A stretch of 63,483 nt of DNA from JBQLZO01 sp052168315 (GTDB lineage: Bacteria; Planctomycetota; Phycisphaerae; Phycisphaerales; UBA1924). Every line of letters starts with the position of its first letter. Within the stretch, counting starts at the first letter, position 1. The notes beneath the pieces are model-generated. The model saw only the letters and a list, made by a program, of their open reading frames with translations. It was not told the DNA's origin and made no database searches. The translations under genes and the position numbers were made by a program. The stretch is from positions 1-63,483 of the forward strand of contig JBQLZO010000083.1 in NCBI GenBank assembly GCA_052168315.1, written 5' to 3'. Positions 31,639 through 40,322 of the stretch are shown here, piece after piece.

Positions 31639-32619
31639 GTGGACTCGTTCGTCTGGATCAACGGCGCGCTGGTGGAGCCCGGTGAGGCGCGGGTGTCGGC
31701 GTTCGATGCGGGGCTGACGCATGGGGTCGGGTTGTTCGAGACGATGCGGGCGCAGCGGGGGCGGGTGTTCAGGCTTTATGAGCACCTGGAGCGGCTGCGG
31801 GATTCGAGCCGGGCGCTGGGGCTGACGAGCGAGCTTCGGATCAACGCGCTGGGCGAGGCGGTGCGCCGGGTGGTGGAGCGGTCGGAGCTGGCGTGGGGGA
31901 CGCATGACGATGATGGGTCGGACCGGGCGGCGCGGGTGCGTCTGACGCTGACGGGCGGCGATCTGAACATGCTCAACCGGGCTCTTCCGGGGGATGGTGG
32001 TGCGGGCGGCGGCGGCGAGGGGGCGCGCGGGGCTGGCGAGCCGACGATCATCATCCATGTGACGCCGGCGCAGCGGTATCCGCGGGCGATGTTCGACAAG
32101 GGCGTGCTGGTGACGATCGCGGACACGAAGGCGAATCCGCTGAATCCGCACGAGGGTCACAAGACGCTGAATTACTGGTGGCGGCTGCGGGAGCTGCAGG
32201 TGGCCGCGTCGAAGGGTGCGGGCGAGGCGCTGGTGCTGCAGGTGACGAACCATCTGTGCGGGGGCGCGGTGTCGAATGTGTTCCTGGTGCGTGATGGGAC
32301 GCTGTTCACGCCGATCGCGCGGGGCGAGGAGGAGGCTGGCGCGATCGGGAGCCCGGTGCTCCCGGGGATCACGCGGCAGGTGGTGGGGGAGCTGGCGGAT
32401 GGGATGGGGATGGGGCTGGCGCGTCGGATGCTGACGATCGACGAGGCGCTGGATGCGGATGAGGTGTTCCTGACGAACGCCTCGTGGGGGGTGCTTCCGG
32501 TTCGCCAGATCGAGGGGCGTGCGGTGGGCGATGGGATGCCGGGCCCGGTGACGCGATCGCTGCGCGAGCGCTGGCTCTCATGGAGCGCGGACGAAGGGGG
32601 CACGGGGGATGGCGGGTGA
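31639..32619 (+). CDS. Class IV aminotransferase (IlvE/PabC-like)
   Basis: A 326-residue PLP enzyme of fold type IV. It could be a branched-chain aminotransferase or aminodeoxychorismate lyase. INGALVEPGEARVSAFDAG and HGVGLFETMR are the N-terminal substrate-side motifs; the PLP Lys is in EGHKTLNYWWRL; VSNVFLVRDGTLFTP and LPGITRQVV bind the phosphate and cofactor ring. A Gly/Glu-rich insert near residues 115-130 is specific to this protein. The motif set does not separate the two activities. The GTG start follows a TAGACT box. The PLP-synthesis gene pdxJ is about 5 kb away, but I see no operon link. Confidence 0.88.
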   Translation: MDSFVWINGALVEPGEARVSAFDAGLTHGVGLFETMRAQRGRVFRLYEHLERLRDSSRALGLTSELRINALGEAVRRVVERSELAWGTHDDDGSDRAARVRLTLTGGDLNMLNRALPGDGGAGGGGEGARGAGEPTIIIHVTPAQRYPRAMFDKGVLVTIADTKANPLNPHEGHKTLNYWWRLRELQVAASKGAGEALVLQVTNHLCGGAVSNVFLVRDGTLFTPIARGEEEAGAIGSPVLPGITRQVVGELADGMGMGLARRMLTIDEALDADEVFLTNASWGVLPVRQIEGRAVGDGMPGPVTRSLRERWLSWSADEGGTGDGG

Positions 32620-32644
32620 GCCGGGCGGTCGTGTTCTGGTGTGG

Positions 32645-32920
32645 TCAGAAGATCTGCGTGATGACCGCGACGACGAAGCCAGCGAGGATTGCGACGGCGA
32701 CGCCGGCGTAGAGCTTCATGTTGGCGGGCGCGGGTTCTGATGCGACATCGCCGATGGCGTGGCCGCAGCGGTGGCACATGGGCGCTTCGTCGTAGACCTC
32801 GGCGCGGCACTTGGGGCAGGCGATGGTTTCTGAGCCGAAGCGTGCGAGATCGTCTTCGGACGGGCCCTCATCGTCGGGGTCGAAGCACTTTCCGGTTCTC
32901 GGGTTGCAGCCGCAGGACAT
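32645..32920 (-). CDS. Zinc-ribbon protein with C-terminal membrane anchor
   Basis: A 91-residue protein of unknown function. Cysteines near the N-terminus (SCGCNPRTGKC) come first, then a ribbon with CPKC and CHRC spaced 15 residues apart, and one membrane helix near residues 68-88. The ribbon is cytoplasmic if the tail-anchored topology holds. The start at 32920 is set by a TACGAT box 6 nt upstream; a longer upstream reading is not needed. It ends 25 nt from the convergent aminotransferase gene. Confidence 0.7.
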   Translation of the reverse strand: MSCGCNPRTGKCFDPDDEGPSEDDLARFGSETIACPKCRAEVYDEAPMCHRCGHAIGDVASEPAPANMKLYAGVAVAILAGFVVAVITQIF

Positions 32921-32926
32921 GCCGGG

Positions 32927-32932
32927 ATCGTA
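32927..32932 (-). promoter_or_regulatory. -10 hexamer TACGAT, leaderless start
   Basis: On the minus strand it ends 6 nt before ATG 32920. Confidence 0.5.
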
Positions 32933-33007
32933 GCCGGTGATCCGGGCGGGCCCGCATCCCCGCGGCATCGCATCGGGGAGGGCGAAGGGAGTGTGTTGAG
33001 AGCGGTA

Positions 33008-34441
33008 TTACAGGCCCCAGGAGAGGTACTTGGTCTCGGTGTACTCGTCCATGACCCAGTGGCCGCCCTCGCGTCCGAGCCCGGACTGTTTCATGCCGCC
33101 GAAGGGCGCCTGGGCGGTGGAGGGCATGGCGTCGTTGGCGCCGACGACGCCGTAGTCGAGGGCCTCGGCGATGCGCATGAGTCGTGAGGCATCGCGGGTG
33201 AAGAAGTACGCGGCGAGCCCGTAGTCGGTGTCGTTGGCCCATTCGATGGCCTCGTGCTCGGGCTCGAAGGTTCCGACGGGTGCGACGGGGCCGAAGGTTT
33301 CCTCGTTGGCGACGAGCATGTCGCGGGTCATGCCATCGATGAGGGTCGGCGCGTAGAAGCGGTCGGCGAGCCCGGCGCAGGCGATGCGCTTGCCGCCGAC
33401 GCGGATGTTGCCGCCCTGCGAGCGTGCATCGTCGATGTGGCGCTCGATCTTGTCGATGGCGTTGTCGTTGATCATGGGACCGATCTGGACGCCTTCCTGC
33501 GTGCCGCGTCCGACGGTGAGTTCTTCGATCTTCTTGGCGAGCTTGGAGACGAACTCTTCGCGGATTCGGGTGTGGACGAGGAAGCGGTTGGGGCAGATGC
33601 AGGTCTGCCCGCCATTGCGGAATTTGCTGGCCGCGGCCATGCGGACGGCGAGGTCGATGTCGGCATCCTCAAAGACGATGAAGGGCGCGTGCCCGCCGAG
33701 TTCCATGGACATCCTGAGGACGCGGTCTGCGGCCTGGCGGATGAGGATCTTGCCGACTTCGGTCGAGCCGGTGAAGGAGACCTTGCGGACGCGGGCATCG
33801 TCGAAGAGCGCGCCGCCGATGGTCTTCGGGTCTCCTGTGACGATGTTGACGACACCTGCGGGGATGCCCGCCTCGATGGCGAGTTCTCCGATAGCGATGG
33901 CCGAGAGGGGTGTTTCCTCGGAGGGCTTGATGACGGTGGTGCAGCCGCAGGCGAGGGCGGGTCCGAGCTTGCGGGTGATCATCGCGGCCGGGAAGTTCCA
34001 GGGTGTGATGATCGCGGAGACGCCGACGGGCTGGCGGAGCACGAGGATGCGCTTGCCGGGTGCGGAGGCGGGGACGATCTGGCCGTAGAGCCGCTTGCCC
34101 TCTTCGGCGGCCCAGTCGAGGAAGGAGACGGCGTAGAGGATCTCGCCGCGGGCCTCGGCGAGTGGCTTGCCCTGTTCGGCGGTCATGAGCGAGGCGAGGC
34201 GGTCGGCGTCGCGGCGCATGAGGGCGGCGAGCTTGGCGATGGGTTCGGCGCGTTCGGAGGCCGAGCGGGCGCGCCATCCCGGGAGCGCTTCGTGGGCCGC
34301 GGCGATGGCATCGCGGACCTCGGTGTCGGAGACGGAGGGGACCTGGGCGATGGTCTCGTCGGTGGCGGGATCGACGACGGGGAGCGATTTGCCGGAGGCG
34401 GCACGGATCCACTGGTTGTTGATGAGGTTGGCGGACTGCAT
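33008..34441 (-). CDS. gabD: NAD(P)-dependent succinate-semialdehyde dehydrogenase
   Basis: Oxidises succinate semialdehyde to succinate, the last step of the GABA route into the TCA cycle; glutarate or similar semialdehydes are possible substrates. An aldehyde dehydrogenase of 477 residues. The signature ITPWNFPAAMITRK, the cofactor loop SFTGSTEVGK, the catalytic Glu in MELGGHAP and the Cys in GGQTCICPNR are all present. The C-terminal GGMKQSGLGREGG segment is typical of GabD. A GABA aminotransferase gene is not adjacent. Upstream, the divergent DCC-protein gene begins about 140 nt away. The start lacks a good ribosome binding site. Confidence 0.93.
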   Translation of the reverse strand: MQSANLINNQWIRAASGKSLPVVDPATDETIAQVPSVSDTEVRDAIAAAHEALPGWRARSASERAEPIAKLAALMRRDADRLASLMTAEQGKPLAEARGEILYAVSFLDWAAEEGKRLYGQIVPASAPGKRILVLRQPVGVSAIITPWNFPAAMITRKLGPALACGCTTVIKPSEETPLSAIAIGELAIEAGIPAGVVNIVTGDPKTIGGALFDDARVRKVSFTGSTEVGKILIRQAADRVLRMSMELGGHAPFIVFEDADIDLAVRMAAASKFRNGGQTCICPNRFLVHTRIREEFVSKLAKKIEELTVGRGTQEGVQIGPMINDNAIDKIERHIDDARSQGGNIRVGGKRIACAGLADRFYAPTLIDGMTRDMLVANEETFGPVAPVGTFEPEHEAIEWANDTDYGLAAYFFTRDASRLMRIAEALDYGVVGANDAMPSTAQAPFGGMKQSGLGREGGHWVMDEYTETKYLSWGL

Positions 34442-34578
34442 GGTGGTTCGTGCCTTCCGTGGGTCGGGGTGTGTGCGCGGCGGCGGAGGTGGTGGCGCTT
34501 GGGCGTTGGCTGATCGTAGGGGCGCGATGGGTGGGCGTCGGGGTGTTCGCGGCGGCGTATGGTTGGTTCGGGTGCGCG

Positions 34579-35004
34579 ATGGACGAGCGGGAGATGCCCA
34601 TTCTGTTCTACGACTCCCGATGCGGGCTGTGCGACCGGACGGTGCGGTGGTGCCTTGATCATGATCGGCGCGGGGTGCTGCGGTACGCGCCGATCGGTGG
34701 GCGCGTGTGGGATGAGCGATCGATCGGTGAGCGGCTGGGGTGGGGCGATGGTGAGGCGGATTCACCGGAGACGGTGGTGCTGTTCGATTCGGTCGGGGTG
34801 CACACGCGGAGCGAGGCGGCGCTGCGGACTGCGGGGCATCTCGGGGGTGTGTGGTCGGTGCTCGGGGCGTGCGGTCGGGTGGTGCCGCGTGTGGTGCGGG
34901 ATGCGGTGTACCGGTTCATCGCGCGGCGTCGGTTGCGATGGTTCGGCGGGGCTGAGGCGTGCCGGCTCGCATCGCGCGCGGAGCGGGAGCGGCTACTGGA
35001 CTGA
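34579..35004 (+). CDS. DCC-family thiol-disulfide oxidoreductase-like protein (DUF393)
   Basis: A 141-residue cytoplasmic protein of the family named for DxxCxxC. FYDSRCGLCDRTVRW at residues 10-24 carries the motif, with Cys15 and Cys18. LRYAPIGG follows, and the C-terminal half is helical (VVRDAVYRFIARRR). Family members are thioredoxin-like but their substrate is unknown. I chose ATG 34579. A TATGGT box at 34558-34563 lies 15 nt upstream, so the leader would be only about 8 nt. The gene is convergent with the antiporter gene, 35 nt apart. Confidence 0.85.
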   Translation: MDEREMPILFYDSRCGLCDRTVRWCLDHDRRGVLRYAPIGGRVWDERSIGERLGWGDGEADSPETVVLFDSVGVHTRSEAALRTAGHLGGVWSVLGACGRVVPRVVRDAVYRFIARRRLRWFGGAEACRLASRAERERLLD

Positions 35005-35039
35005 CGGCTTGTGGTGGGGGGTGTTGCTGGAGGATGGGA

Positions 35040-36536
35040 TCAGTTGTCGAGGGGGCGGCCGAAGAGGAGGCCGATGGTGGGTTCGTCGTCGGGTCGGCAG
35101 AAGATGTATGCGTGGTCGCCTTCTTCGAGGCGGGTGTTGCCGCGTGCGGCGACGAGTGAGTCGCCGCGGACGATGAGGATGACGGCGGCGTGTTCCGGGA
35201 ATGAGACATCGGCGAGTGAGGCGCCGCAGACGGCGACGGAGGCGTCGATGTGGTAGACGGTGACGACGCCGTTCATTGGTCGGAGTGAGTGCATCTCGAG
35301 CGCGGCGGCGGGGTTTGGCGGGCCGGGCTCGATGAGGCGGAGGATCCTGGTGAATCGGACGATGGTGGCGCCGGGGATGATGGTGCTGAGCGCGACGATG
35401 AAGAAGACGATGTTGAAGATGCGTTCGGCGTCTGGGATGCCGGCCATGACGGGGAATGTTGCGAGGACGATGGGGACCGCGCCGCGGATTCCGACCCAGC
35501 AGACATAGGTCATCTCGCGGAGCGACCATCCGAACGGGGTGAGGCAGAGCCAGACGACCATGGGGCGTGCGAGGAAGGCGAGGGCGAGCCCGAGGAGGAG
35601 CCCGATGCCGGCGACGGGGATGAGCTGGCTGGGGTAGACGAGCAGGCCCAGCATGAGGAAGAGGCTGACCTGGCCGAGCCATGCGATGGCGTCGTGGACG
35701 CGGGTGAGGCTGGCCTTGTAGGGGAGGACGCCGTTGCCCATGACGAGCCCGGCGACGAAGACGGCGAGGATGCCGCTGCCGAGCGAGACGGTGGCGGCGC
35801 CGAATGCGACGAACGCGGCGGAGAGGGTTGCGACGGGGTAGAGCCCGGCGCTGGTGAATGTGACGCGGTTGAGGATCAGGCGTGATCCGAGGCCGACGAG
35901 CCCTCCGAAGGCGGCGCCGATGATGAGTTGCATGGGCACGATGAGTGCGGTGAGGGGACTGAGCCCCGGTCCGCCGGGTGTGAGCACATCGACGACGGTG
36001 ATGGTGAGGATGACGGCCATGGGGTCGTTGACGCACGACTCGACTTCGAGTGTTGATCGGACGCGGTCTTTGACTCGGAGGCTGCCGCCTCGGAGGACGG
36101 CGAAGACGGCGGCGGCGTCCGTTGAGGAGACGATGGCGCCGATGAGGGCGGCTTCGGACCATGAGAGCCCGAGGGCCTTTCCGAGTGTGGCCATGACGCC
36201 GGCGGTTCCGAGGACGCCGACGGTGGCGAGGAGTCCGGCGGGGCGGATGCTGCGGCGGATGGAGCGCATGGAGGTGTTGAGCCCGCCGTCGAAGAGGATG
36301 AGGACGAGGGCGATGGTTCCGAGGCGGAAGGCGATTTCGTAGTTGTCGAAGTCGAGTTTGCCGATGCCCTCGGTGCCGCCGAGCATTCCCAGTGCGAGGA
36401 AGAGGAGCACGACGGGGATGCCGACGCGGTCGAGGGCGCGGGAGAAGAGCACGCTGAAGGCCATCAGCAGGCCGAAGACCGCGAGGAGGACCGCGGTGGC
36501 GTGGGGTTCTGCGAGGGCGAGGAGGGTGTGCATCAC
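35040..36536 (-). CDS. nhaP2: Potassium/proton antiporter, NhaP2-like, with TrkA-C domain
   Basis: A 498-residue CPA1-type cation/proton antiporter. About 12 membrane helices fill residues 1-400, with LILFDGGLNTS near 80-90 and SSTDAAAVFAVL near 145 as the ion-transport signatures. The C-terminal 90 residues form a TrkA-C regulatory domain (HIDASVAVCGASLADVSFP). This combination is the one seen in K+/H+ antiporter NhaP2. The start is GTG 36536, 8 nt after a TACCCT box; ATG 36533 is the next codon. No regulatory partner is adjacent. Confidence 0.9.
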   Translation of the reverse strand: MMHTLLALAEPHATAVLLAVFGLLMAFSVLFSRALDRVGIPVVLLFLALGMLGGTEGIGKLDFDNYEIAFRLGTIALVLILFDGGLNTSMRSIRRSIRPAGLLATVGVLGTAGVMATLGKALGLSWSEAALIGAIVSSTDAAAVFAVLRGGSLRVKDRVRSTLEVESCVNDPMAVILTITVVDVLTPGGPGLSPLTALIVPMQLIIGAAFGGLVGLGSRLILNRVTFTSAGLYPVATLSAAFVAFGAATVSLGSGILAVFVAGLVMGNGVLPYKASLTRVHDAIAWLGQVSLFLMLGLLVYPSQLIPVAGIGLLLGLALAFLARPMVVWLCLTPFGWSLREMTYVCWVGIRGAVPIVLATFPVMAGIPDAERIFNIVFFIVALSTIIPGATIVRFTRILRLIEPGPPNPAAALEMHSLRPMNGVVTVYHIDASVAVCGASLADVSFPEHAAVILIVRGDSLVAARGNTRLEEGDHAYIFCRPDDEPTIGLLFGRPLDN

Positions 36537-36544
36537 GGTGGGAG

Positions 36545-36550
36545 AGGGTA
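36545..36550 (-). promoter_or_regulatory. -10 hexamer TACCCT, leaderless GTG start
   Basis: On the minus strand it ends 8 nt before GTG 36536. Confidence 0.45.
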
Positions 36551-36734
36551 CGGTTGGTGGATGTGGGTGGCGGGGGTGCGGGGGAGTGGGAGGGGGGATT
36601 GGGGCGGGTATTGGTCTGGGGCTGGTTCTGCAGCCGGTTCGAGGGGGCGGATCGGGGGTTGGGACTGGCTGAGGGCGGTGGTGGGAGGCTTTCTGGTGGC
36701 GTTGGCGCGGGGCGGGTGGTGGCGGGATTCGGAT

Positions 36735-36768
36735 TCGGGGTGCTGGTCAGGTCGGGGTGCTGGTCAGG
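36735..36768. repeat. Perfect tandem duplication, 17-bp unit, at the rpsT promoter
   Basis: Positions 36735-36751 (TCGGGGTGCTGGTCAGG) recur exactly at 36752-36768. The second copy covers the expected -35 position of the TATTCT promoter. Confidence 0.9.
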
Positions 36769-36783
36769 ACGGTGCGGGGGCCC

Positions 36784-36789
36784 TATTCT
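36784..36789 (+). promoter_or_regulatory. -10 element TATTCT of rpsT
   Basis: The only good -10 hexamer upstream of rpsT. It gives a leader of about 218 nt. Confidence 0.5.
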
Positions 36790-37013
36790 CTGGGCCCGGC
36801 CCGTGTGGGCGGGTCCGGGGCCTTGTGCAATCACCGGTGCACGCCGGGCGGGCCACGAAGGGGCGTGAAGCGCTTCTTGGGCATCGCGGGTGTTTGGCGT
36901 GTGCTGACGGTGGCGTTCGATCGTTCGATGGGGCGGTCGTGCCGCGATCGATGGCTTGTGTGTCCGCGTGGCGATGGAGCGCATCGCCCGATCTCTCAGG
37001 AGCGTTTGAGTCC

Positions 37014-37289
37014 ATGGCGCATTCACTGTCGGCAAAGAAGCGGGTTCGTCAGAACGCCAAGCGTCGCGCGCTGAACCGTTGGCGCATGAAGAGCCTTCGT
37101 CGTGCGCTCCGTGATTTCGAGACGCAGGTGAGCACTGGTTCGGTCGAGCAGGCGCGCGAGGCGCAGCGTGTGGCGGCGTCGCTGCTGGACCGCACGGCTT
37201 CGAAGGGCGTGATCCACCGGAACACGGCGGCGCGGAAGAAGTCGCGGATCAACAAGCGGCTGAAGGCGAAGGCGCTGAGCAACGCTTGA
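37014..37289 (+). CDS. rpsT: 30S ribosomal protein S20
   Basis: Primary binding protein of the 30S subunit body, contacting 16S rRNA. The protein has 91 residues, is strongly basic and helical, and opens with MAHSLSAKKRVRQNAKRRALN, the usual S20 start. The second half (SKGVIHRNTAARKKSRINKRL) is the conserved rRNA-binding end. AGGAG lies 10 nt before ATG 37014. In enteric bacteria S20 regulates its own translation; the long leader here could play such a role, but this is only an inference. Confidence 0.96.
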   Translation: MAHSLSAKKRVRQNAKRRALNRWRMKSLRRALRDFETQVSTGSVEQAREAQRVAASLLDRTASKGVIHRNTAARKKSRINKRLKAKALSNA

Positions 37290-37453
37290 GTTCTGGCCTG
37301 GGCACGGTCCTGAGTTCGGGCCTGGGCGTGGGGTTGAGCGTGGGGGCCTGCTGGGTGGTCCTGCGGGGTCATCGCCGGTTTGAACGAGTTGTGCCATGGT
37401 TTTGGGGGTGGTGCGCGGGTGGAGCGTCGGTTCGACGCTTCGTTCTTGCCGCG

Positions 37454-37459
37454 TAGACT
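37454..37459 (+). promoter_or_regulatory. -10 hexamer TAGACT of the CPBP gene
   Basis: Lies 27 nt before ATG 37487; the leader would be about 21 nt. Confidence 0.45.
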
Positions 37460-37486
37460 GTGCGCGCCGAAGTCGGCGAGCCCACC

Positions 37487-38338
37487 ATGCCAGAGCGCGC
37501 TCCATCACGGATTGAATCTCAGCGCACGCCGTACTTGATTGAGTCGCGGCGGCCGTTGCCCATTCTGGTGCTGCTGTTGCCGCTGGTGGCGCTGTACGAG
37601 CTGGGTTCGGTGCTGCTGCTTTCTGATGCGTCCGAGGCGTCGGACCTGCCGAGCCATACGGTGCGCGCCCATCATCTGCTGGAGCAGGCGATCCGGTTGT
37701 TCGGGGTTTCGGGTGTGTATCTGCCGGGCATCCTGCTGGTGCTGGTGCTGTTGGTGTGGCAGATCGCGTGGAAACACCCTTGGCGGGTTCGTCCGCTGAC
37801 GGTGGTGGGGATGGCGATCGAGTCGGTGGCGTGGACGGTGCCGCTGCTGGTGCTGTCGGTGATCAGCACGGATCTGCTGGGGCTGGGGCGGGATGGCGGG
37901 GGCGTGCCCGCTGCTGCGGCGGGGGGCGTGGGGTGGCTGGTGGGCCTGGTGGATGGTGGCGCGGTCGGAGGCGGGGTCTCGGGCGGGGATGGTGTGAGCG
38001 ATGAGGGCTGGCGGGTGTGGCTGCTGGTGGCGATCGGCGCGGGCGTGTACGAGGAGCTGCTGTTCCGGCTGCTGGGGCTGAGCGGGATCGCGTGGATCCT
38101 GCGGCGCGGGGGGCAGTTGTCGGGATCGGCATCCGCGTGGATCGCGGTGGCGACGACCTCGGTGCTGTTCGCGCTGTACCACGATCTGAGCACGACGCCG
38201 GGGGGCATCGCGTGGGGGTATGTGGTGTACTTCACGGTGCTGGGGGTGGCGTTCGGGGCGCTGTACCTGTTCCGGGGGTTCGGGATCGTGGTCGCGGCGC
38301 ACGCGCTGCTGGACACGGTGCTGCTGCTGTGGTGGTAG
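37487..38338 (+). CDS. CPBP (Abi/CAAX-like) intramembrane metalloprotease
   Basis: A 283-residue membrane protein with about six to eight helices. Glutamate pair and Arg in VYEELLFRLLGLSG, His in FALYHDL and His in AAHALLDTV are the metal-binding motifs of the CPBP family. A Gly/Val-rich loop near residues 135-165 is a lineage insertion. In other bacteria these proteases work on bacteriocin immunity or prenylated peptides; no substrate gene is near. ATG 37487 follows a TAGACT box; a GTG at 37460 would lie directly after that box, too close to be a normal start. Confidence 0.85.
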   Translation: MPERAPSRIESQRTPYLIESRRPLPILVLLLPLVALYELGSVLLLSDASEASDLPSHTVRAHHLLEQAIRLFGVSGVYLPGILLVLVLLVWQIAWKHPWRVRPLTVVGMAIESVAWTVPLLVLSVISTDLLGLGRDGGGVPAAAAGGVGWLVGLVDGGAVGGGVSGGDGVSDEGWRVWLLVAIGAGVYEELLFRLLGLSGIAWILRRGGQLSGSASAWIAVATTSVLFALYHDLSTTPGGIAWGYVVYFTVLGVAFGALYLFRGFGIVVAAHALLDTVLLLWW

Positions 38339-38420
38339 CCGGGCTGAGGGCATCGGGCGGTGGCGTGGGTGGCGTGGGGGCGGGATCGGGAGCGGGGATG
38401 AGCCCCCTGCGGGCGGCTCC

Positions 38421-38426
38421 TAGGAT
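38421..38426 (+). promoter_or_regulatory. -10 hexamer TAGGAT, leaderless start of groES-like gene
   Basis: Ends 6 nt before ATG 38433. Confidence 0.55.
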
Positions 38427-38432
38427 CCGGCG

Positions 38433-38759
38433 ATGAACGATCCTTCGATCCGAGCCAAACTGGAGATCGTCGAGCCGCTGGGCGATCGGGTGCTGATCCG
38501 GAAGGATGAGGACCGGAAGCAGACGCGGTCTGGGATCCACCTCCCGGACAAGATCGAGATCCCGCAGATCACGGGTCGGATCGTGTCGATCTCGGCCCAG
38601 GTCGCGAACGACCCGGACTATCCGATCAAGCAGTACGACCGGGTGCTGTTCAACCCGAAGCACGGGATCCCGGTGGACTTCGAGGGCGACAACCGGCTCT
38701 TCGTGATCCCGGTGGAGGACATCGTGGCGGTTTTCCGGCGTGATCCCGCGGTGGAGTGA
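38433..38759 (+). CDS. groES: GroES-like co-chaperonin, without an adjacent groEL
   Basis: A 108-residue member of the Cpn10 family that caps the GroEL chamber. VEPLGDRVLIRK near 13-24 is the typical first strand; RSGIHLPDKIEIPQITGRIVS holds the mobile loop and its flanks; YDRVLFNPKHGIPVDFEGD follows. The mobile loop (KQTRSGIHLP) is intact. It is longer by about 12 residues at the N-terminus than E. coli GroES. No groEL is within the window, and the next gene is aroA, so it may be an extra copy rather than the main one. The start is leaderless. Confidence 0.88.
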   Translation: MNDPSIRAKLEIVEPLGDRVLIRKDEDRKQTRSGIHLPDKIEIPQITGRIVSISAQVANDPDYPIKQYDRVLFNPKHGIPVDFEGDNRLFVIPVEDIVAVFRRDPAVE

Positions 38760-38833
38760 GGGGTGCGGGGCGGCGGGGCGGTTGGGCGTGGTGGTGCGAT
38801 CGCGCCCGATCGGTCGATGGATCGTCGCAGACC

Positions 38834-40285
38834 ATGCAGCGTTCAATGTTGGATGTCCTCCGGCTCCCGCTCGATCGGCTTCCCGATCCGTTGTTGGTTC
38901 CGTGTGCGGGCGGGGCGGCGATCGATGCGTCGTTCGTGCCGCCGGGGAGCAAGTCGCTGACGAACCGGGTGCTGCCGCTGGCGGCGCTGGGGAGCGGGGT
39001 GGGGGTGATCGAGCGGGCGCTGCTCGATGCCGATGATGCGCAGCGGATGATCGGGGCGCTGCGGGCGCTGGGCGTGCGGGTGGAGCCGGAGCGTGCCGGC
39101 GGTGTGCTGCGGGTGCACGGCGTGGAGGGTCGCTGGCGGCAGCCGGCGGGGGGCGTGACGCTGGACCTGGGGAACGCGGGCACCGCGACGCGGTTCCTGG
39201 GCGCGCTGGCGTGCCTGGGCGATCCGGCGGGCGGGGCGATCACGATCGATGGGAACGCGCGGATGCGGGAGCGCCCGATCGGCGAGCTGGTGGACATGCT
39301 GCGGTCGATCGGCGTGCGCGTCGAGGAGATCGGGCGGAATCGGTGCCCGCCGATCCGGGTGCATCCGGTCGGTGATCTCGGCGGGCTGGGGTGCGAGCTG
39401 GAGGTGGGCGCGACGGCTTCGAGCCAGTTCGTGTCGGCGATGATGATGCTGGGGTCGTTCCTGCCGCGCGGGCTGCGGATCCGGTTCGGCGCGCCGGCGA
39501 CGAGCGCGGCGTACATCGAGATGACGATCGGGCTGATGCGGCGGCTGGGGGTAGCGATCGAGGGCGATCCGTCGGGCGAGGTGCTGGTGCGCGGGTGGGA
39601 GGGGCGTGGCGCGCGGGGGGGTGTGCCGGTGGATCTGCGGTACGCGGTCGAGCCGGATGCGAGCAACGCGTCGTATTTCCTGGCGCTGGGGGCGGCGATC
39701 CCGGGCGCCTCGGTGGCGTGCGAGGGGCTTGGCGATTCGCTGCAGGGCGATGCGCGGTTCGCGGAGTGGCTGGAGCGGATGGGCGCTCGGGTTGAGGTTG
39801 ATGGGACGACGGATTCGATCCGCGTGGTGGGCGGGGCGGCGCTGCGCGGGATCGAGGCGTATGGCTCGCTGATGCCGGATGCGGCGATGACGCTTGCGGC
39901 GCTGGCGACGCTGGCGAAGGGCGCGACGACGATCCACGGGCTGCGCACGCTGCGGGTGAAGGAGACGGACCGGCTGGCAGCGCTGCGGACGGAGCTTGGC
40001 AAGACGGGCGCGGCGGTCGAGATTTTCTCGGAGCGCGGGGGCGCGGATGAGGGGCTTCGGATCGTGCCGCCTTCGGGCGGGATTGTGCGGGGCGCGGGGG
40101 CGCCCGGGATCTCGTTCGATACATATGACGATCACCGGATGGCGATGTCGTGCGCGATCGTCGCGGCGGTGCGGGGGAACGCGCGGATCAATGACCCCAG
40201 GTGCGTGGCGAAGACCTATCCCTCGTTCTGGTCGGCGCTGGCGGGGGTTCTGGGTTCGGGCTCGGAGGGCGGTCGGGCCGATTGA
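38834..40285 (+). CDS. aroA: 5-enolpyruvylshikimate-3-phosphate synthase
   Basis: Sixth enzyme of the shikimate pathway; adds enolpyruvate from PEP to shikimate 3-phosphate. Length is 483 residues, slightly longer than usual. PGSKSLTNR, DLGNAGTATRFL, GATASSQFVSAM, DASNASYFLALG, RVKETDRL and YDDHRMAM, the substrate-binding signatures, are all present. ATG 38834 is chosen; ATG 38846, four codons later, is possible because neither has a ribosome binding site. It is followed 144 nt later by DAHP synthase, the first enzyme of the same pathway, so the two form a shikimate pair. The preceding GroES-like gene ends 74 nt upstream. Confidence 0.95.
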   Translation: MQRSMLDVLRLPLDRLPDPLLVPCAGGAAIDASFVPPGSKSLTNRVLPLAALGSGVGVIERALLDADDAQRMIGALRALGVRVEPERAGGVLRVHGVEGRWRQPAGGVTLDLGNAGTATRFLGALACLGDPAGGAITIDGNARMRERPIGELVDMLRSIGVRVEEIGRNRCPPIRVHPVGDLGGLGCELEVGATASSQFVSAMMMLGSFLPRGLRIRFGAPATSAAYIEMTIGLMRRLGVAIEGDPSGEVLVRGWEGRGARGGVPVDLRYAVEPDASNASYFLALGAAIPGASVACEGLGDSLQGDARFAEWLERMGARVEVDGTTDSIRVVGGAALRGIEAYGSLMPDAAMTLAALATLAKGATTIHGLRTLRVKETDRLAALRTELGKTGAAVEIFSERGGADEGLRIVPPSGGIVRGAGAPGISFDTYDDHRMAMSCAIVAAVRGNARINDPRCVAKTYPSFWSALAGVLGSGSEGGRAD

Positions 40286-40316
40286 ACGGAGGGGTTCCAA
40301 GCCCATCGCCATCCCC

Positions 40317-40322
40317 TAGAGT
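40317..40322 (+). promoter_or_regulatory. -10 hexamer TAGAGT of DAHP synthase gene
   Basis: Directly followed by the C-tract repeat, so the transcript would begin inside it near 40329. Confidence 0.4.

Larger units (their letters stand above)
36537..37013. other. Intergenic region and rpsT leader
   Basis: No protein gene is supported. Positions 36537-36780 are strongly G-rich on the plus strand with a 17-bp tandem repeat at 36735-36768. From about 36796 the stretch is probably the 5' leader of rpsT, about 218 nt. It contains G/C-rich inverted segments near 36790-36830. Confidence 0.6.
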
